The translations under genes and the position numbers were made by a program. This document shows, one piece after another, positions 43,274-51,457 of a stretch of 64,000 bases of DNA. The notes under the pieces were generated by a model. That model was not told the origin of the DNA. It ran no database searches and was given only the letters and a program-made list of their open reading frames with translations. The DNA comes from Thioalkalivibrio sp. AKL19 (lineage in GTDB: Bacteria > Pseudomonadota > Gammaproteobacteria > Ectothiorhodospirales > Ectothiorhodospiraceae). How positions within the stretch are numbered: position 1 is the first letter of the stretch; each line of letters begins with the position of its first letter. The stretch is taken from assembly GCF_000420165.1 (NCBI RefSeq), contig NZ_ATUK01000002.1, positions 27,485 through 91,484 on the forward strand, given 5' to 3'.

Positions 43274-44092
43274 ATGCAGCAATACCTGGACCTGGTGCGG
43301 CACATCCGCGATTACGGCACGGACCGCCCGGACCGCACCGGTACCGGTACGCGCTCGGTATTCGGCTACCAGATGCGCTTCGACCTGGCCGACGGCTTCC
43401 CGCTGGTTACCACCAAGCGCACCCACCTGCGCTCGGTGATCCACGAACTGCTGTGGTTCATCGCCGGTGATACCAATGTCGGCTACCTGCGCGAGCACAA
43501 GGTCCGCATCTGGGACGAGTGGGCCACCGCGGCCGGCGACCTGGGCCCCGTCTACGGCGCGCAGTGGCGCAACTGGGCCGGTCACGACCAGCTTGCCGAA
43601 CTGATCGACAACCTGAGGAGCCGTCCCCACTCCCGGCGCCACATCATCAGCGCCTGGAACGTGGCCGACCTGCCGGACGAATCCGTCTCGCCACAGGCCA
43701 ACGCGGAGGCCGGGCGCATGGCCCTGGCGCCCTGCCACACCCTGTTCCAGTTCTACGTGGCCGACGATCGCCTGTCCTGCCAGCTCTACCAGCGCAGCGC
43801 GGATGTGTTTCTAGGCGTGCCGTTCAACATCGCCAGCTACGCGCTGCTGACCCACATGCTCGCGCAGGTGGTGGGCCTGAAGCCCGGCGAGTTCGTCCAT
43901 ACCTTCGGCGACGCCCACCTCTACCGCAACCACCAGGAGCAGGTCGAAGAACTGCTCGGGCGCGAACCGCTGCCGCTGCCAACCCTGCACCTGAAACCGG
44001 ACGTCACCGACCTGTTCGCCTTCACCTTCGACGACATCGAGGTGCGCGACTATGAGTCCCACCCCCCGATCAAGGCCCCCATCGCGATCTGA
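43274..44092 (+). CDS. thyA: Thymidylate synthase
   Basis: A 272-residue enzyme making dTMP from dUMP with methylene-tetrahydrofolate. The catalytic Cys154 is in [23 protein letters not shown] (dUMP phosphate loop), [22 protein letters not shown] and the C-terminal PIKAPIAI are all conserved. It lies one base after lgt and 17 bases before folA, giving the usual lgt-thyA-folA run. Confidence 0.96.
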   Translation: MQQYLDLVRHIRDYGTDRPDRTGTGTRSVFGYQMRFDLADGFPLVTTKRTHLRSVIHELLWFIAGDTNVGYLREHKVRIWDEWATAAGDLGPVYGAQWRNWAGHDQLAELIDNLRSRPHSRRHIISAWNVADLPDESVSPQANAEAGRMALAPCHTLFQFYVADDRLSCQLYQRSADVFLGVPFNIASYALLTHMLAQVVGLKPGEFVHTFGDAHLYRNHQEQVEELLGREPLPLPTLHLKPDVTDLFAFTFDDIEVRDYESHPPIKAPIAI

Positions 44093-44109
44093 GCGTTACC
44101 GGAGTCCCC

Positions 44110-44604
44110 ATGCCCCAGCCCGAGATTCATCTGATGGTCGCGCTCGATCCGGATCACGTGATCGGGCGCGACAACGACCTGCCCTGGCACCTGCCGAAGG
44201 ACCTGCAGCACTTCAAGCGAATGACTGCCGGTCACCCGATGATCATGGGTCGGCGCACCTTCGAATCCATCGGACGGCCGCTGCCGAATCGCCGCAACCT
44301 GGTGCTGACGCGCCAGGCGGACTGGCAAGCGGAGGGTGTCGAGGTCTATCGCGATCTGGATGCGGCGCTGGCCACCATCGAGGCCGGCCCCGCCTTCGTG
44401 ATCGGCGGCGCCGGCCTGTTCGAGGAGACCCTGCCGCGCGCCGACGTGCTGCACCTGACCCGGGTGCACGAGTGCCATGCCGGCGACACCTTCTTCCCCG
44501 CCCTCGACCCTGCGGACTGGGACGTCGTCTGGTCCGAGCACCACGAAGCCGACGAACGCCACGCCTGCCCCTTCACCTTCGAACGCCTCGAACGCCGCCG
44601 CTGA
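44110..44604 (+). CDS. folA: Dihydrofolate reductase
   Basis: A 164-residue DHFR regenerating tetrahydrofolate used up by ThyA. LMVALDPDHVIGRDNDLPWHLPKDLQHFK is the N-terminal signature (in parts), including the Met20-type loop and the catalytic acid at about residue 28; GRRTFESIGRPLPNR and FVIGGAGLFEETL are the NADPH-binding elements. It ends the lgt-thyA-folA operon; a REP-like hairpin follows at 44718. Confidence 0.95.
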   Translation: MPQPEIHLMVALDPDHVIGRDNDLPWHLPKDLQHFKRMTAGHPMIMGRRTFESIGRPLPNRRNLVLTRQADWQAEGVEVYRDLDAALATIEAGPAFVIGGAGLFEETLPRADVLHLTRVHECHAGDTFFPALDPADWDVVWSEHHEADERHACPFTFERLERRR

Positions 44605-44717
44605 ACGCGACCCGGCGCCCCGTGCGGGCCCGGATGTGTACAGCACCCGGCGGCCGAAGGTGGCCCTGGAACGCAGTGGTACACGCCCCAGGGCTCCACG
44701 CCCCTCCTGCTTCGTCA

Positions 44718-44747
44718 TCCCGGAAACCGCGTAGCGGTTATCCGGGA
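44718..44747. repeat. REP-like hairpin, copy 2
   Basis: TCCCGGAAACCGC-GTA-GCGGTTATCCGGGA. It is identical to the copy at 47891 apart from its first base and is the inverse of the one at 36254. It lies 113 bases after folA. Confidence 0.65.
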
Positions 44748-44777
44748 CGTCGGCGGCCGGGGTTGCCCCGACGGGGG

Positions 44778-44814
44778 AGATCCCGGCTCTTCGCTTCGCT
44801 GCGGCCGGGATGAC
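44778..44814. repeat. Second repeat type, inverse of 36188-36224
   Basis: AGATCCCGGCTCTTCGC followed by TTCGCTGCGGCCGGGATGAC. Its reverse complement matches the last unit of the 36.1 kb array nearly base for base. It is itself an inverted repeat (ATCCCGGC/GCCGGGAT). A degenerate relative is near 48250-48290. Confidence 0.6.
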
Positions 44815-45033
44815 AGTACAGGGGCAAGGGCCGGGGACGGTGACATTCCAGAAAGGCCCGGATTAAAGCGACCTGCGGCGGGCTATTTGCGCCCCTGGAC
44901 GATCCCCCTGACTGGCTGACCCTCGTGGCTAATCAGGAACAATCTTTCTCTGTGCCCCCTAGGGTGCACAATCGCCCGGATCCTTAGCCCGTTCTTCGTG
45001 CCTTCGTGCGCTTCGTAGTGAAGAACGGTGTTG

Positions 45034-45855
45034 TCAGCGCCCGCCAAAGTGGGGGATCAGGCGGCCGGGCAGCAGGTGGACCAGGATGAAGCCCAGCATC
45101 GCGGCGACCACGATGGTCGGGCCGGTCGGGGTGTCGTACTGGAAGGAGCCCCACAGCCCGGCCCCCACGGCCAGCATGCCGATGATGCCGGCGAGGATCG
45201 CCATCTGCTCGGGGGTGGCCGCAAAGCGCCGGGCACTGGCCGCCGGGATGATCATCAGCGCCGTGATCAGCAGCACGCCGACCACCTGCATCGCCGCCGC
45301 GATCACCAGCGCGATCAACAGCATCAGGCCCAGCCGCACCAGCAGCACCGGCACACCCTCCACCTGGGCGAGCTCCTCGTGCACCGTCAGCGCCAGCAGC
45401 GGGCGCCACAACAGGATCAGCAACAGCAGGGCCACGCCCCCGCCAATGGCGATGGACAGCAGGTCCCCGGTGCCGACCGCAAGGATGTCGCCGAACAGGT
45501 AGGCCATCAGGTCCACCCGCAGCCCCTCGATGAACGTCACCGCGACGATCCCCAGCGACAGGGCGCTGTGCGCGAGGATCCCGAGGAGGGTGTCCGAGGC
45601 CAGCTCCTGGCGCCGCTGCAGCAGCACCAGCAGGATGGCAATCGCCACGCACACCAGCGTGACCATCAGGTTGAGATTCAGCCCCAGCAACACGCCCAGC
45701 GCGACGCCCAGCAGCGCCGAATGCGACACGGTATCGCCGAAATAGGCCATGCGGCGCCAGACCACGAAGGCCCCCAGTGGACCCGCGACGGCGGCCACCA
45801 TCAGCCCCGCCAGCAGCGCACGAATCAGGAAATCGTCGAGCAGGCCATCCATCAT
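45034..45855 (-). CDS. znuB: Zinc ABC transporter permease ZnuB
   Basis: A 273-residue inner-membrane permease of the ABC-3 family, with about eight helices. WRRMAYFGDTVSHSALLGVALG is the typical family segment (in two parts), and ALMIIPAASARRFAATPEQM is the coupling-loop region contacting ZnuC. The first of tandem ATG codons (45855) is taken; its start overlaps the znuC stop. It forms the high-affinity zinc uptake system with ZnuC and ZnuA, whose gene is divergent. Confidence 0.92.
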   Translation of the reverse strand: MMDGLLDDFLIRALLAGLMVAAVAGPLGAFVVWRRMAYFGDTVSHSALLGVALGVLLGLNLNLMVTLVCVAIAILLVLLQRRQELASDTLLGILAHSALSLGIVAVTFIEGLRVDLMAYLFGDILAVGTGDLLSIAIGGGVALLLLILLWRPLLALTVHEELAQVEGVPVLLVRLGLMLLIALVIAAAMQVVGVLLITALMIIPAASARRFAATPEQMAILAGIIGMLAVGAGLWGSFQYDTPTGPTIVVAAMLGFILVHLLPGRLIPHFGGR

Positions 45856-46685
45856 CGGGAGTCGCCCCCGGGACCGGGCCGGTGGGCATGGCCGCAGCCG
45901 GCGTGATGTTCGTGCACATCCCCGGCCACATCGTGCACGTGGTCGTGATCGTGCCGGTAGACCCCGATCCCCTGCATGTCCGTCTCCGGGAACAGGCGCT
46001 GGTACTCGGGATGCCGCGACACCTCCTCCGGCCGGCCGGTGCAGCACACATGCTGGTTCAGGCAGATCACCGCATCGGCCCCGGCCATGACCAGGTGCAG
46101 GTCGTGCGAAACCATCAGCACCCCGCAGCCGGTCTCGTGGCGGATGTCATCGATCAGCTTGAACACCTCGCCCTGGCCCACGATATCCACCCCCTGGGCG
46201 GGCTCGTCCAGCACCAGCAGGTTCGGTCGATTGAGCAGGGCGCGCGCCAGCAGCACCCGCTGCATCTCGCCGCCGGAGAGCGACTGCACCGGCTTGTGCA
46301 GCAGATGCGGCACGCCGACCCGCTCCAGGCCTTCGCGCAGGACGGCCTCCGGGGCCCGCTGGCGCAGCGTCAGGAAACGCCGCACCGAGAGTGGCAGCAC
46401 CGGCTCGATCTGCAGGCGCTGCGGCATATAGCCGATGCGCAGCCCGCGCCGGCGCTGTACCCGGCCCTGCCCCGGCTTCCACAGCCCCAGCAGGACCCGT
46501 AACAGCGAGGTCTTGCCCGCCCCGTTGGGGCCGATCACCACGGTCACCTCGGCCGGGCGCACCTGGACCGAGACATGGTCCAGGATCACCCGTCCCGCGC
46601 GCTCCAGTGACACGTCGCGGGCCGCCAGCAAGGGTGTTGCATCGATTTCCGCCGTGGCGGGCTCGGTGGGGTCTTTGCGACTCAT
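45852..46685 (-). CDS. znuC: Zinc ABC transporter ATP-binding protein ZnuC
   Basis: A 277-residue ATPase with Walker A GPNGAGKTS (about 52-60), the Q-loop YMPQR, signature LSGGEMQRV and Walker B LLVLDEPAQGVD, then the H-loop VSHDLH. A His-rich tail (HDHDHVHD, HEHHAGCGHAH) after residue 245 is typical of ZnuC and may bind zinc. The ATG at 46685 lies immediately next to the Zur-like palindrome, so the transcript may be leaderless. The first 17 residues are not conserved and no other ATG is available near the family start. Confidence 0.92.
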   Translation of the reverse strand: MSRKDPTEPATAEIDATPLLAARDVSLERAGRVILDHVSVQVRPAEVTVVIGPNGAGKTSLLRVLLGLWKPGQGRVQRRRGLRIGYMPQRLQIEPVLPLSVRRFLTLRQRAPEAVLREGLERVGVPHLLHKPVQSLSGGEMQRVLLARALLNRPNLLVLDEPAQGVDIVGQGEVFKLIDDIRHETGCGVLMVSHDLHLVMAGADAVICLNQHVCCTGRPEEVSRHPEYQRLFPETDMQGIGVYRHDHDHVHDVAGDVHEHHAGCGHAHRPGPGGDSR

Positions 46686-46707
46686 ATTGATATACTATAA
46701 CGTTAAT
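46686..46707. promoter_or_regulatory. Zur-like operator between znuCB and znuA
   Basis: The core GATATACTATAAC (46689-46701) matches the gammaproteobacterial Zur consensus centre GTTATANTATAAC at all but one base, in an AT-rich island that stands out from GC-rich surroundings. It begins right at the znuC start codon and lies 23 bases before the znuA start. TATACT on the plus strand and TATAGT on the minus strand can serve as -10 elements, so one Zur dimer would block both promoters. No zur gene is in the window. Confidence 0.6.
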
Positions 46708-46729
46708 AGCCCCGATGGAGAATCCGCCG

Positions 46730-47830
46730 ATGCGTTCCGCAGTCCGCCGCCCGACCGTGCCCAACCTGTTGCTGGCCCTGACGTTGCTCCTGGCACTGGC
46801 CACCCCCGCACAGGCCGACGACAGCCCGCGCATTGTCACCTCGATTCTACCCATCCACAGCCTGGTTGCCGCGCTGGCCGGCGACACCCACGAGGTCGAA
46901 CTGCTGGTACCGGCCAGCGCCTCGCCCCACGGCTACGCCATGCGGCCCTCCGAGGCACGACGCCTGCAACAGGCCGACCTGATCATCTGGGTGGGTCCGG
47001 ATCTGGAAGGCTTTCTCGAGCGCTCACTGCGCGGGATCTCCGAGCGGGCGACCGTGATCAGCCTGATGCACGACCTGGACCTGCCCCTGCTGGAGGGCCG
47101 TAGCGGCGGGGTATGGGAAGGCCACGATGCCCATGGCGACCATGGGCATGACGATCACGGCGATCACGGACATGACCGTCATGCCCACGACGATCACGAC
47201 GGACACGAGGATCATGCACACGAGCATGACGCGCATGACCACGGTGCTCACGGGTCGAATGATCATGGAGCCGCGCATGACAACGGGAACGGGCATGCAC
47301 ATGGCGATTACGACAGTCACCTGTGGCTGTCGCCGGCGGTCGCACGTGCCATCGTCGAACAGCTCGCGGAGCGCATCGCGGAACTCGATCCGGAACAGGC
47401 CGCAAGGATCCGGGACAACCGGGACCACCTGCTCCAGCGCATCGACAACCTGGATACCGATATCGCGGCGCAACTGGCCCCGGTGCGCGACCAGCGCTTC
47501 ATGCTATTCCACGACGCCTACCAGTACTTCGAGCAGCACTACGGCCTGAACGCGGCCGGCTCCATCAGCGTCGATCCGTCGCGCATGCCGGGGGCACGCC
47601 GGTTGTCCGACCTGCGCACCCGCCTGGCCGAGGGCGACATCGCCTGCCTGTTCACCGAGCCGCAATTCCGCCCGGCGCTGGCGGAAACCGTGGCCGAGGG
47701 GACCGGCACCCGGCTCGGCATGCTCGATCCGATCGGTGCCGGGCTGGAACCCGGCCCGGACGCCTGGTTCCACTTGATGCAGGGCATGGCGGACGGCTTC
47801 ACCGACTGCATGGCGCATAACGGTTCCTGA
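46730..47830 (+). CDS. znuA: Zinc ABC transporter periplasmic binding protein ZnuA
   Basis: A 366-residue cluster A-I binding protein. The signal peptide ends near TPAQA (residue 29). Zinc ligands are expected at His43 (LPIHSL), His67 (SPHGYA), His197 (DSHLWLSP) and the acid or His of LFHDAYQYF. Between residues 132 and 197 lies a large His/Asp-rich loop with more than twenty His, much longer than in E. coli ZnuA, suggesting zinc buffering or sensing at low supply. The second of two ATGs (46730) is chosen for its GGAG nine bases upstream and clean signal peptide. Confidence 0.92.
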   Translation: MRSAVRRPTVPNLLLALTLLLALATPAQADDSPRIVTSILPIHSLVAALAGDTHEVELLVPASASPHGYAMRPSEARRLQQADLIIWVGPDLEGFLERSLRGISERATVISLMHDLDLPLLEGRSGGVWEGHDAHGDHGHDDHGDHGHDRHAHDDHDGHEDHAHEHDAHDHGAHGSNDHGAAHDNGNGHAHGDYDSHLWLSPAVARAIVEQLAERIAELDPEQAARIRDNRDHLLQRIDNLDTDIAAQLAPVRDQRFMLFHDAYQYFEQHYGLNAAGSISVDPSRMPGARRLSDLRTRLAEGDIACLFTEPQFRPALAETVAEGTGTRLGMLDPIGAGLEPGPDAWFHLMQGMADGFTDCMAHNGS

Positions 47831-47890
47831 CGGACACGCGGCCCCACCTCCGGACGCCGCGCATCGCCGCCCCACCCTCCTGTGCCGTCA

Positions 47891-47920
47891 CCCCGGAAAC
47901 CGCGTAGCGGTTATCCGGGA
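47891..47920. repeat. REP-like hairpin, copy 3
   Basis: CCCCGGAAACCGC-GTA-GCGGTTATCCGGGA, the same element as at 44718-44747 and inverse of 36254-36283. It lies 60 bases after znuA. Confidence 0.65.
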
Positions 47921-47973
47921 TCTCCCACGCCGGGACAGCCCCTAAGGGGACGCTGATCTAATCGCACGTCCGC

Positions 47974-48074
47974 GTTGGTGCCCCCTGTTTCCCGAGACAA
48001 GGCACGTCGTGCAGCGGGTAGTGGTTCTACCCGCAAGCGGCGCAACGCAGGATCGGGGAACAGGGGGCACCAAC
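47974..48074. repeat. 101-bp nested inverted-repeat element
   Basis: Outer arms 47974-47995 and 48053-48074 pair over 22 positions; the single mismatch in DNA becomes a G-U pair in RNA read from the plus strand. Inside, GCGGGTAG (48014-48021) and CTACCCGC (48027-48034) form a perfect 8-bp hairpin with loop TGGTT. It could be a miniature mobile element or a structured RNA. No coding frame or integron core sites support other readings. Confidence 0.55.
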
Positions 48075-48306
48075 CCCCACAAGCCATTGAAAGCAGGGGC
48101 TCGGCCGGCCGTTTTTGATAACAACGGGCGTGGGAACTGCGTTGCGGCTCCCTTGTGCAGAATGACTGCACGGCAGTCACCGCGCCTTGTTCGCACGCAA
48201 AAGCGACTCGAGCGCGGACGCGCGATTAAATGAGCGTCTCCCTAAGGCCGGATATGCCGGCTCTGCGCTTCGCTTCGGCCGGGGGAAGCCCGGAGCCCCA
48301 GCGCGG

Positions 48307-48666
48307 TCAGAGCAGGATCAGCCCCCACACCAGCGCCGCCAGGAGGAAGCTGACCAGCACCGCGGCCGAGGCCATGTCCTTGGCGCGGGCCGACAGCGGA
48401 TGGCGCTCGTCGCCAAACCGGTCGATTGCCGCCTCCACCGCCGAGTTCAGCAGTTCCACCACCAGGATCAACAGGGCACTGCCGGCCAGCAGTGCCCGCT
48501 CCACCCCGCTCTCGCCCAACCAGATCGCCAGCGGCAGCAATACCGCGAGCAACGCCAGTTCCTGACGAAACGCCGACTCGTGTAGATACGCTTCGCGCAG
48601 CCCGCGCCAGGAATACCCGAAGGCATACAGCACCCGGCCCAGGCCACGTCGGCCACTATGCGCCAC
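48307..48666 (-). CDS. dgkA: Diacylglycerol kinase
   Basis: A 119-residue trimeric membrane kinase that rephosphorylates diacylglycerol to phosphatidate. Three membrane helices are preceded by an amphipathic helix, and the catalytic-region pattern ESAFRQEL ... VELLNSAVEAAIDR is intact, with the conserved Glu and Asn. A GTG start at 48666 follows GAGGGGG. It lies 24 bases after the first diguanylate cyclase in the same direction and may be co-transcribed. It would recycle diacylglycerol released by lipid or osmoregulated-glucan turnover. Confidence 0.93.
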   Translation of the reverse strand: MAHSGRRGLGRVLYAFGYSWRGLREAYLHESAFRQELALLAVLLPLAIWLGESGVERALLAGSALLILVVELLNSAVEAAIDRFGDERHPLSARAKDMASAAVLVSFLLAALVWGLILL

Positions 48667-48690
48667 CCGGATCCCCCTCGGTGCGCCCGG

Positions 48691-51426
48691 TCATGCGGCG
48701 GGCGGCGGCGCGAGGGCCACCCGGTTGCGGCCCTCGCGCTTGGCGCGGTAGAGCGCCTCGTCGACCCGCCGCAGCAGCTCGCCGCGCGGCTCGCCGGAAT
48801 GGAATGCCGCCACCCCGAGGCTCACGGTCACCTCGCCCACCCGGGGAAAGGCATGCCCGGCCACGCGCGCCCGGACCAACTCCGCCACCCGGGCGCCTTC
48901 CTCCGCCGCGGCGCCCGGCAGCAGGACCATGAACTCCTCGCCCCCCCAGCGGCCGAGTACATCCACGCTGCGCAGGCGCTCCCCCGCGACCCGGGTCACC
49001 TCCTGCAACACCACATCCCCGGTGGCATGACCATGGGTGTCGTTGACCTTCTTGAAGTGATCGAGATCGAACATCACCAGCGCGAACCCCTGGCCATACC
49101 GCTCGGCCCGCCGGACTTCGCGGTCCAGCAGGCTTTCGAAATAGCGCCGGTTGGCAATCCCGGTCAGGCGATCATAGAAGGCCTGACGCTCGAGTTCCGC
49201 CTGGTTGCGTTCCAGCTCCTGCTGCGTGGCCTTCAGCGCGGTGATATCGACCGCCGTCCCGGCCACCCGGGTCACCCGGCCCTCGCTGTCCGCAACCGGG
49301 TAGCGGCGGACGCGAACCCAGCGCTGCTCGCCGTCCGGGCGCTGTATGCGGAAGGTCTCGTCGGCCGTTCCGTCGCCGAAAGCGCCGGAGAGAAACACCG
49401 CCTCCACCCGGTCGCGGTCCTCCGGGTGCACGGCCTCCAGCATCGCGACCGAGTCGCGGTACAGGTGCTCGCGGCTGTATCCCCAGACCCGCTCGTAGGC
49501 CGGATTGACGTAGAGGATCGATTCAGCGTCCTGCAACCAGAAGACCTCGTTCACGGCGCCGGCCAGTTGTCGGAACCGCGCCTCGCTCTCGCGCAGGGCC
49601 TCCTCCATCGCCACTTGCTCGGTAATGTCGATCATCACCCCGTGCCAGACGATGCTGCCGTCGCGGCGCGGTGCTTCCGGCGTCGCACGGCCCTCGACCC
49701 AGAGCGTCCCGCGTATCGGGTGACGGACGCGGTAACGAACCAGCCAGGGCCCCAGCGTGCGCGCCGACTCCTCGATGCTGGCCTGGATGCGCGGAAGATC
49801 CTCGGGGTTGACCCGGGCGAAAGCCGTATCGGCGTCCTCCTGGATCATGTCCGGAGACAGCCCGTACACCCGCTGGACGCCCTCGCTGACGAACGGGAAG
49901 GCATGCCGACCGTCCGGATACAGGCGGTATTGGTAGATCGCCCCGGGCAGGTGGCTGGTGGCCTTGGTCAGCCGGGCCTCGCGTTCGCGCCGGGCGGTCT
50001 GGTCCTGGAACGACACCACCGCGCCGTCAACACGGCCCGACGCATCGAACGTGGGTGCGGTGAAGACACTCACGGGAAACAGGGTCCCGTCGGCCCGCAC
50101 AAAGTGATCGTCCCAGGCCTCCAGCGGTTTGCCGGTCTCGAGGACGCGGTAGATCGGACAGGCCTCGGGCGGATAGGGCGTCCCGTCCGCCAGCGTGTGA
50201 TGGTTGGTCGAATGCGCATCCCGCCCGAGGGCATCGCCTTCACTCTCGAAACCGAAAAGACGGCAGGCCGCCGGGTTCAGGAAGGTATAGCGGCCATAGC
50301 GATCGAGGCCGAAAACCCCTTCGGCCAGGCTGCCCAGCAGGCGCGTCTGGAAGGCCTCGGCCGCCCGCAGCTCGGTGACATCCTCGATCACCCCGTCGAA
50401 CACGAACCGGCCTTCCGCATCCTCGGTCCGGTAGGCGGTGATCCGGGCACGGAAGGGCCGTCCGCGCAGGGTCCTCAGATCCACTTCGCGACCGATCACC
50501 CGCCCATAGGCCTCGAGATCGCGACTGAATGCGTCGCGCTCGAGCGGATCGCGGTAGAGCTCGCGGACCGGCGTCGAGCGCAGTTCGATCTCGGTGGCGG
50601 CCTCGAACAGCTCCACCATGGCCGGATTGAGACGGACAAAGCGGCCCTCCGGCCCCGGGGTGTTGCGGTAAACCCCCACCGGGAGGCGACCGAAGGCCAC
50701 GCCGTAGAATTCCAGCTCGTGTTCGTAGCGACGGGTCTCCGACACGTCGTGAATGATCGAGTAGAGGTACCGGTTCCCGTCCAGCACCACCGGGCCGGAG
50801 TACACCTCGACATCGCGAATCTCGCCCCCGCAAATGCGGTGGCGAAAGCGGAAGAAGCGGCGTTCCTCGCGCGCCGCCCGCTCCATCTCCGCATGCACCT
50901 CGTCCGCCGAAAGGGTATTGATGTCCTGGATGCGCATGCCCTTAAGCGCCTCGGCCGAATAGCCGTAGAACGCCTCCGCGGCCGGGTTGGCATCGACGAT
51001 CGCGCCATCCTCCGGGTCGATCAGCAGCTTCGGGGCAGTATTGGCGGTAAAGGTCTGTTCGTAGACCTGGGCGGCCGAGTCGCCCGCCGCCCGGCGCTGG
51101 ACGGTGGCGAGCCGCCCGTCCGGGTCGGGCGCCAGCGCCAGCGTGCAGGCAACCGCCGTCGCTTCCTCGACGTTCGGCGCCCTGAGCGAAAGCTCCAGGG
51201 TCACTTCGGCCGACCCTGCGCGCGCGAGGGCGTCCATCAACGCCTTGTGTTGCCCCTGCGGCACACAATCGGACAGCCATACACCATGGAGGTCGTCCGC
51301 CGCGCAGCCCAGCCATTCCGCCAGGCGCGCATTGGCCGCATGGATGCGACCACTGGCCTCCAGAAACACCAACCCCACGGCGGCCCGGTGGAACAAGCCC
51401 GCGCCTGCATGCTCCGCAGGATCCAT
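48691..51426 (-). CDS. Multi-PAS diguanylate cyclase
   Basis: A 911-residue soluble protein with about five PAS/PAC units (about residues 10-740) and a C-terminal GGDEF domain. The active-site GGEEF is at 828-832, and the product-inhibition RxxD site (RSVD) lies five residues before it, so it should make c-di-GMP under feedback control. No EAL or HD-GYP domain and no membrane helix is seen. The ATG at 51426 has a GGGGAG site upstream. The PAS unit with LPGAIYQYRLYPDGR is shared with the neighbouring cyclase, implying duplication. PAS ligands are unknown. Confidence 0.9.
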   Translation of the reverse strand: MDPAEHAGAGLFHRAAVGLVFLEASGRIHAANARLAEWLGCAADDLHGVWLSDCVPQGQHKALMDALARAGSAEVTLELSLRAPNVEEATAVACTLALAPDPDGRLATVQRRAAGDSAAQVYEQTFTANTAPKLLIDPEDGAIVDANPAAEAFYGYSAEALKGMRIQDINTLSADEVHAEMERAAREERRFFRFRHRICGGEIRDVEVYSGPVVLDGNRYLYSIIHDVSETRRYEHELEFYGVAFGRLPVGVYRNTPGPEGRFVRLNPAMVELFEAATEIELRSTPVRELYRDPLERDAFSRDLEAYGRVIGREVDLRTLRGRPFRARITAYRTEDAEGRFVFDGVIEDVTELRAAEAFQTRLLGSLAEGVFGLDRYGRYTFLNPAACRLFGFESEGDALGRDAHSTNHHTLADGTPYPPEACPIYRVLETGKPLEAWDDHFVRADGTLFPVSVFTAPTFDASGRVDGAVVSFQDQTARREREARLTKATSHLPGAIYQYRLYPDGRHAFPFVSEGVQRVYGLSPDMIQEDADTAFARVNPEDLPRIQASIEESARTLGPWLVRYRVRHPIRGTLWVEGRATPEAPRRDGSIVWHGVMIDITEQVAMEEALRESEARFRQLAGAVNEVFWLQDAESILYVNPAYERVWGYSREHLYRDSVAMLEAVHPEDRDRVEAVFLSGAFGDGTADETFRIQRPDGEQRWVRVRRYPVADSEGRVTRVAGTAVDITALKATQQELERNQAELERQAFYDRLTGIANRRYFESLLDREVRRAERYGQGFALVMFDLDHFKKVNDTHGHATGDVVLQEVTRVAGERLRSVDVLGRWGGEEFMVLLPGAAAEEGARVAELVRARVAGHAFPRVGEVTVSLGVAAFHSGEPRGELLRRVDEALYRAKREGRNRVALAPPPAA

Positions 51427-51457
51427 CAAGTCTCCCCGAGGAGGTTGGCCGTGGCCG

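Larger units (their letters stand above)
44605..45033. other. Repeat-containing gap between folA and znuB
   Basis: 429 bases without a credible gene between two converging operons. It holds a REP-like hairpin (44718-44747), a second repeat matching the 36.2 kb array (44778-44814), and an inverted repeat CCGTTCTTC/GAAGAACGG (44989-44997 with 45020-45028) enclosing a TTCGTG cluster. No T-tract terminator is visible. Confidence 0.6.
47831..48306. other. Structured, gene-free gap between znuA and dgkA
   Basis: 476 bases with no credible gene. It contains REP-like hairpin copy 3 (47891-47920), a nested inverted-repeat element (47974-48074), a small GTGCAG/CTGCAC hairpin (about 48154-48170) and a degenerate GGCCGG...CGGCCGG repeat near 48250-48290. 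The density of secondary structure is far above that of other gaps. Confidence 0.6.

Noticed and set aside
47974..48074. Integron attC site, because of the imperfect palindrome with GTTGGTG/CACCAAC ends
   Set aside because: The ends do not fit the RYYYAAC/GTTRRRY cores, arms pair continuously without the usual spacer bulges, and no gene cassette or integrase is present.
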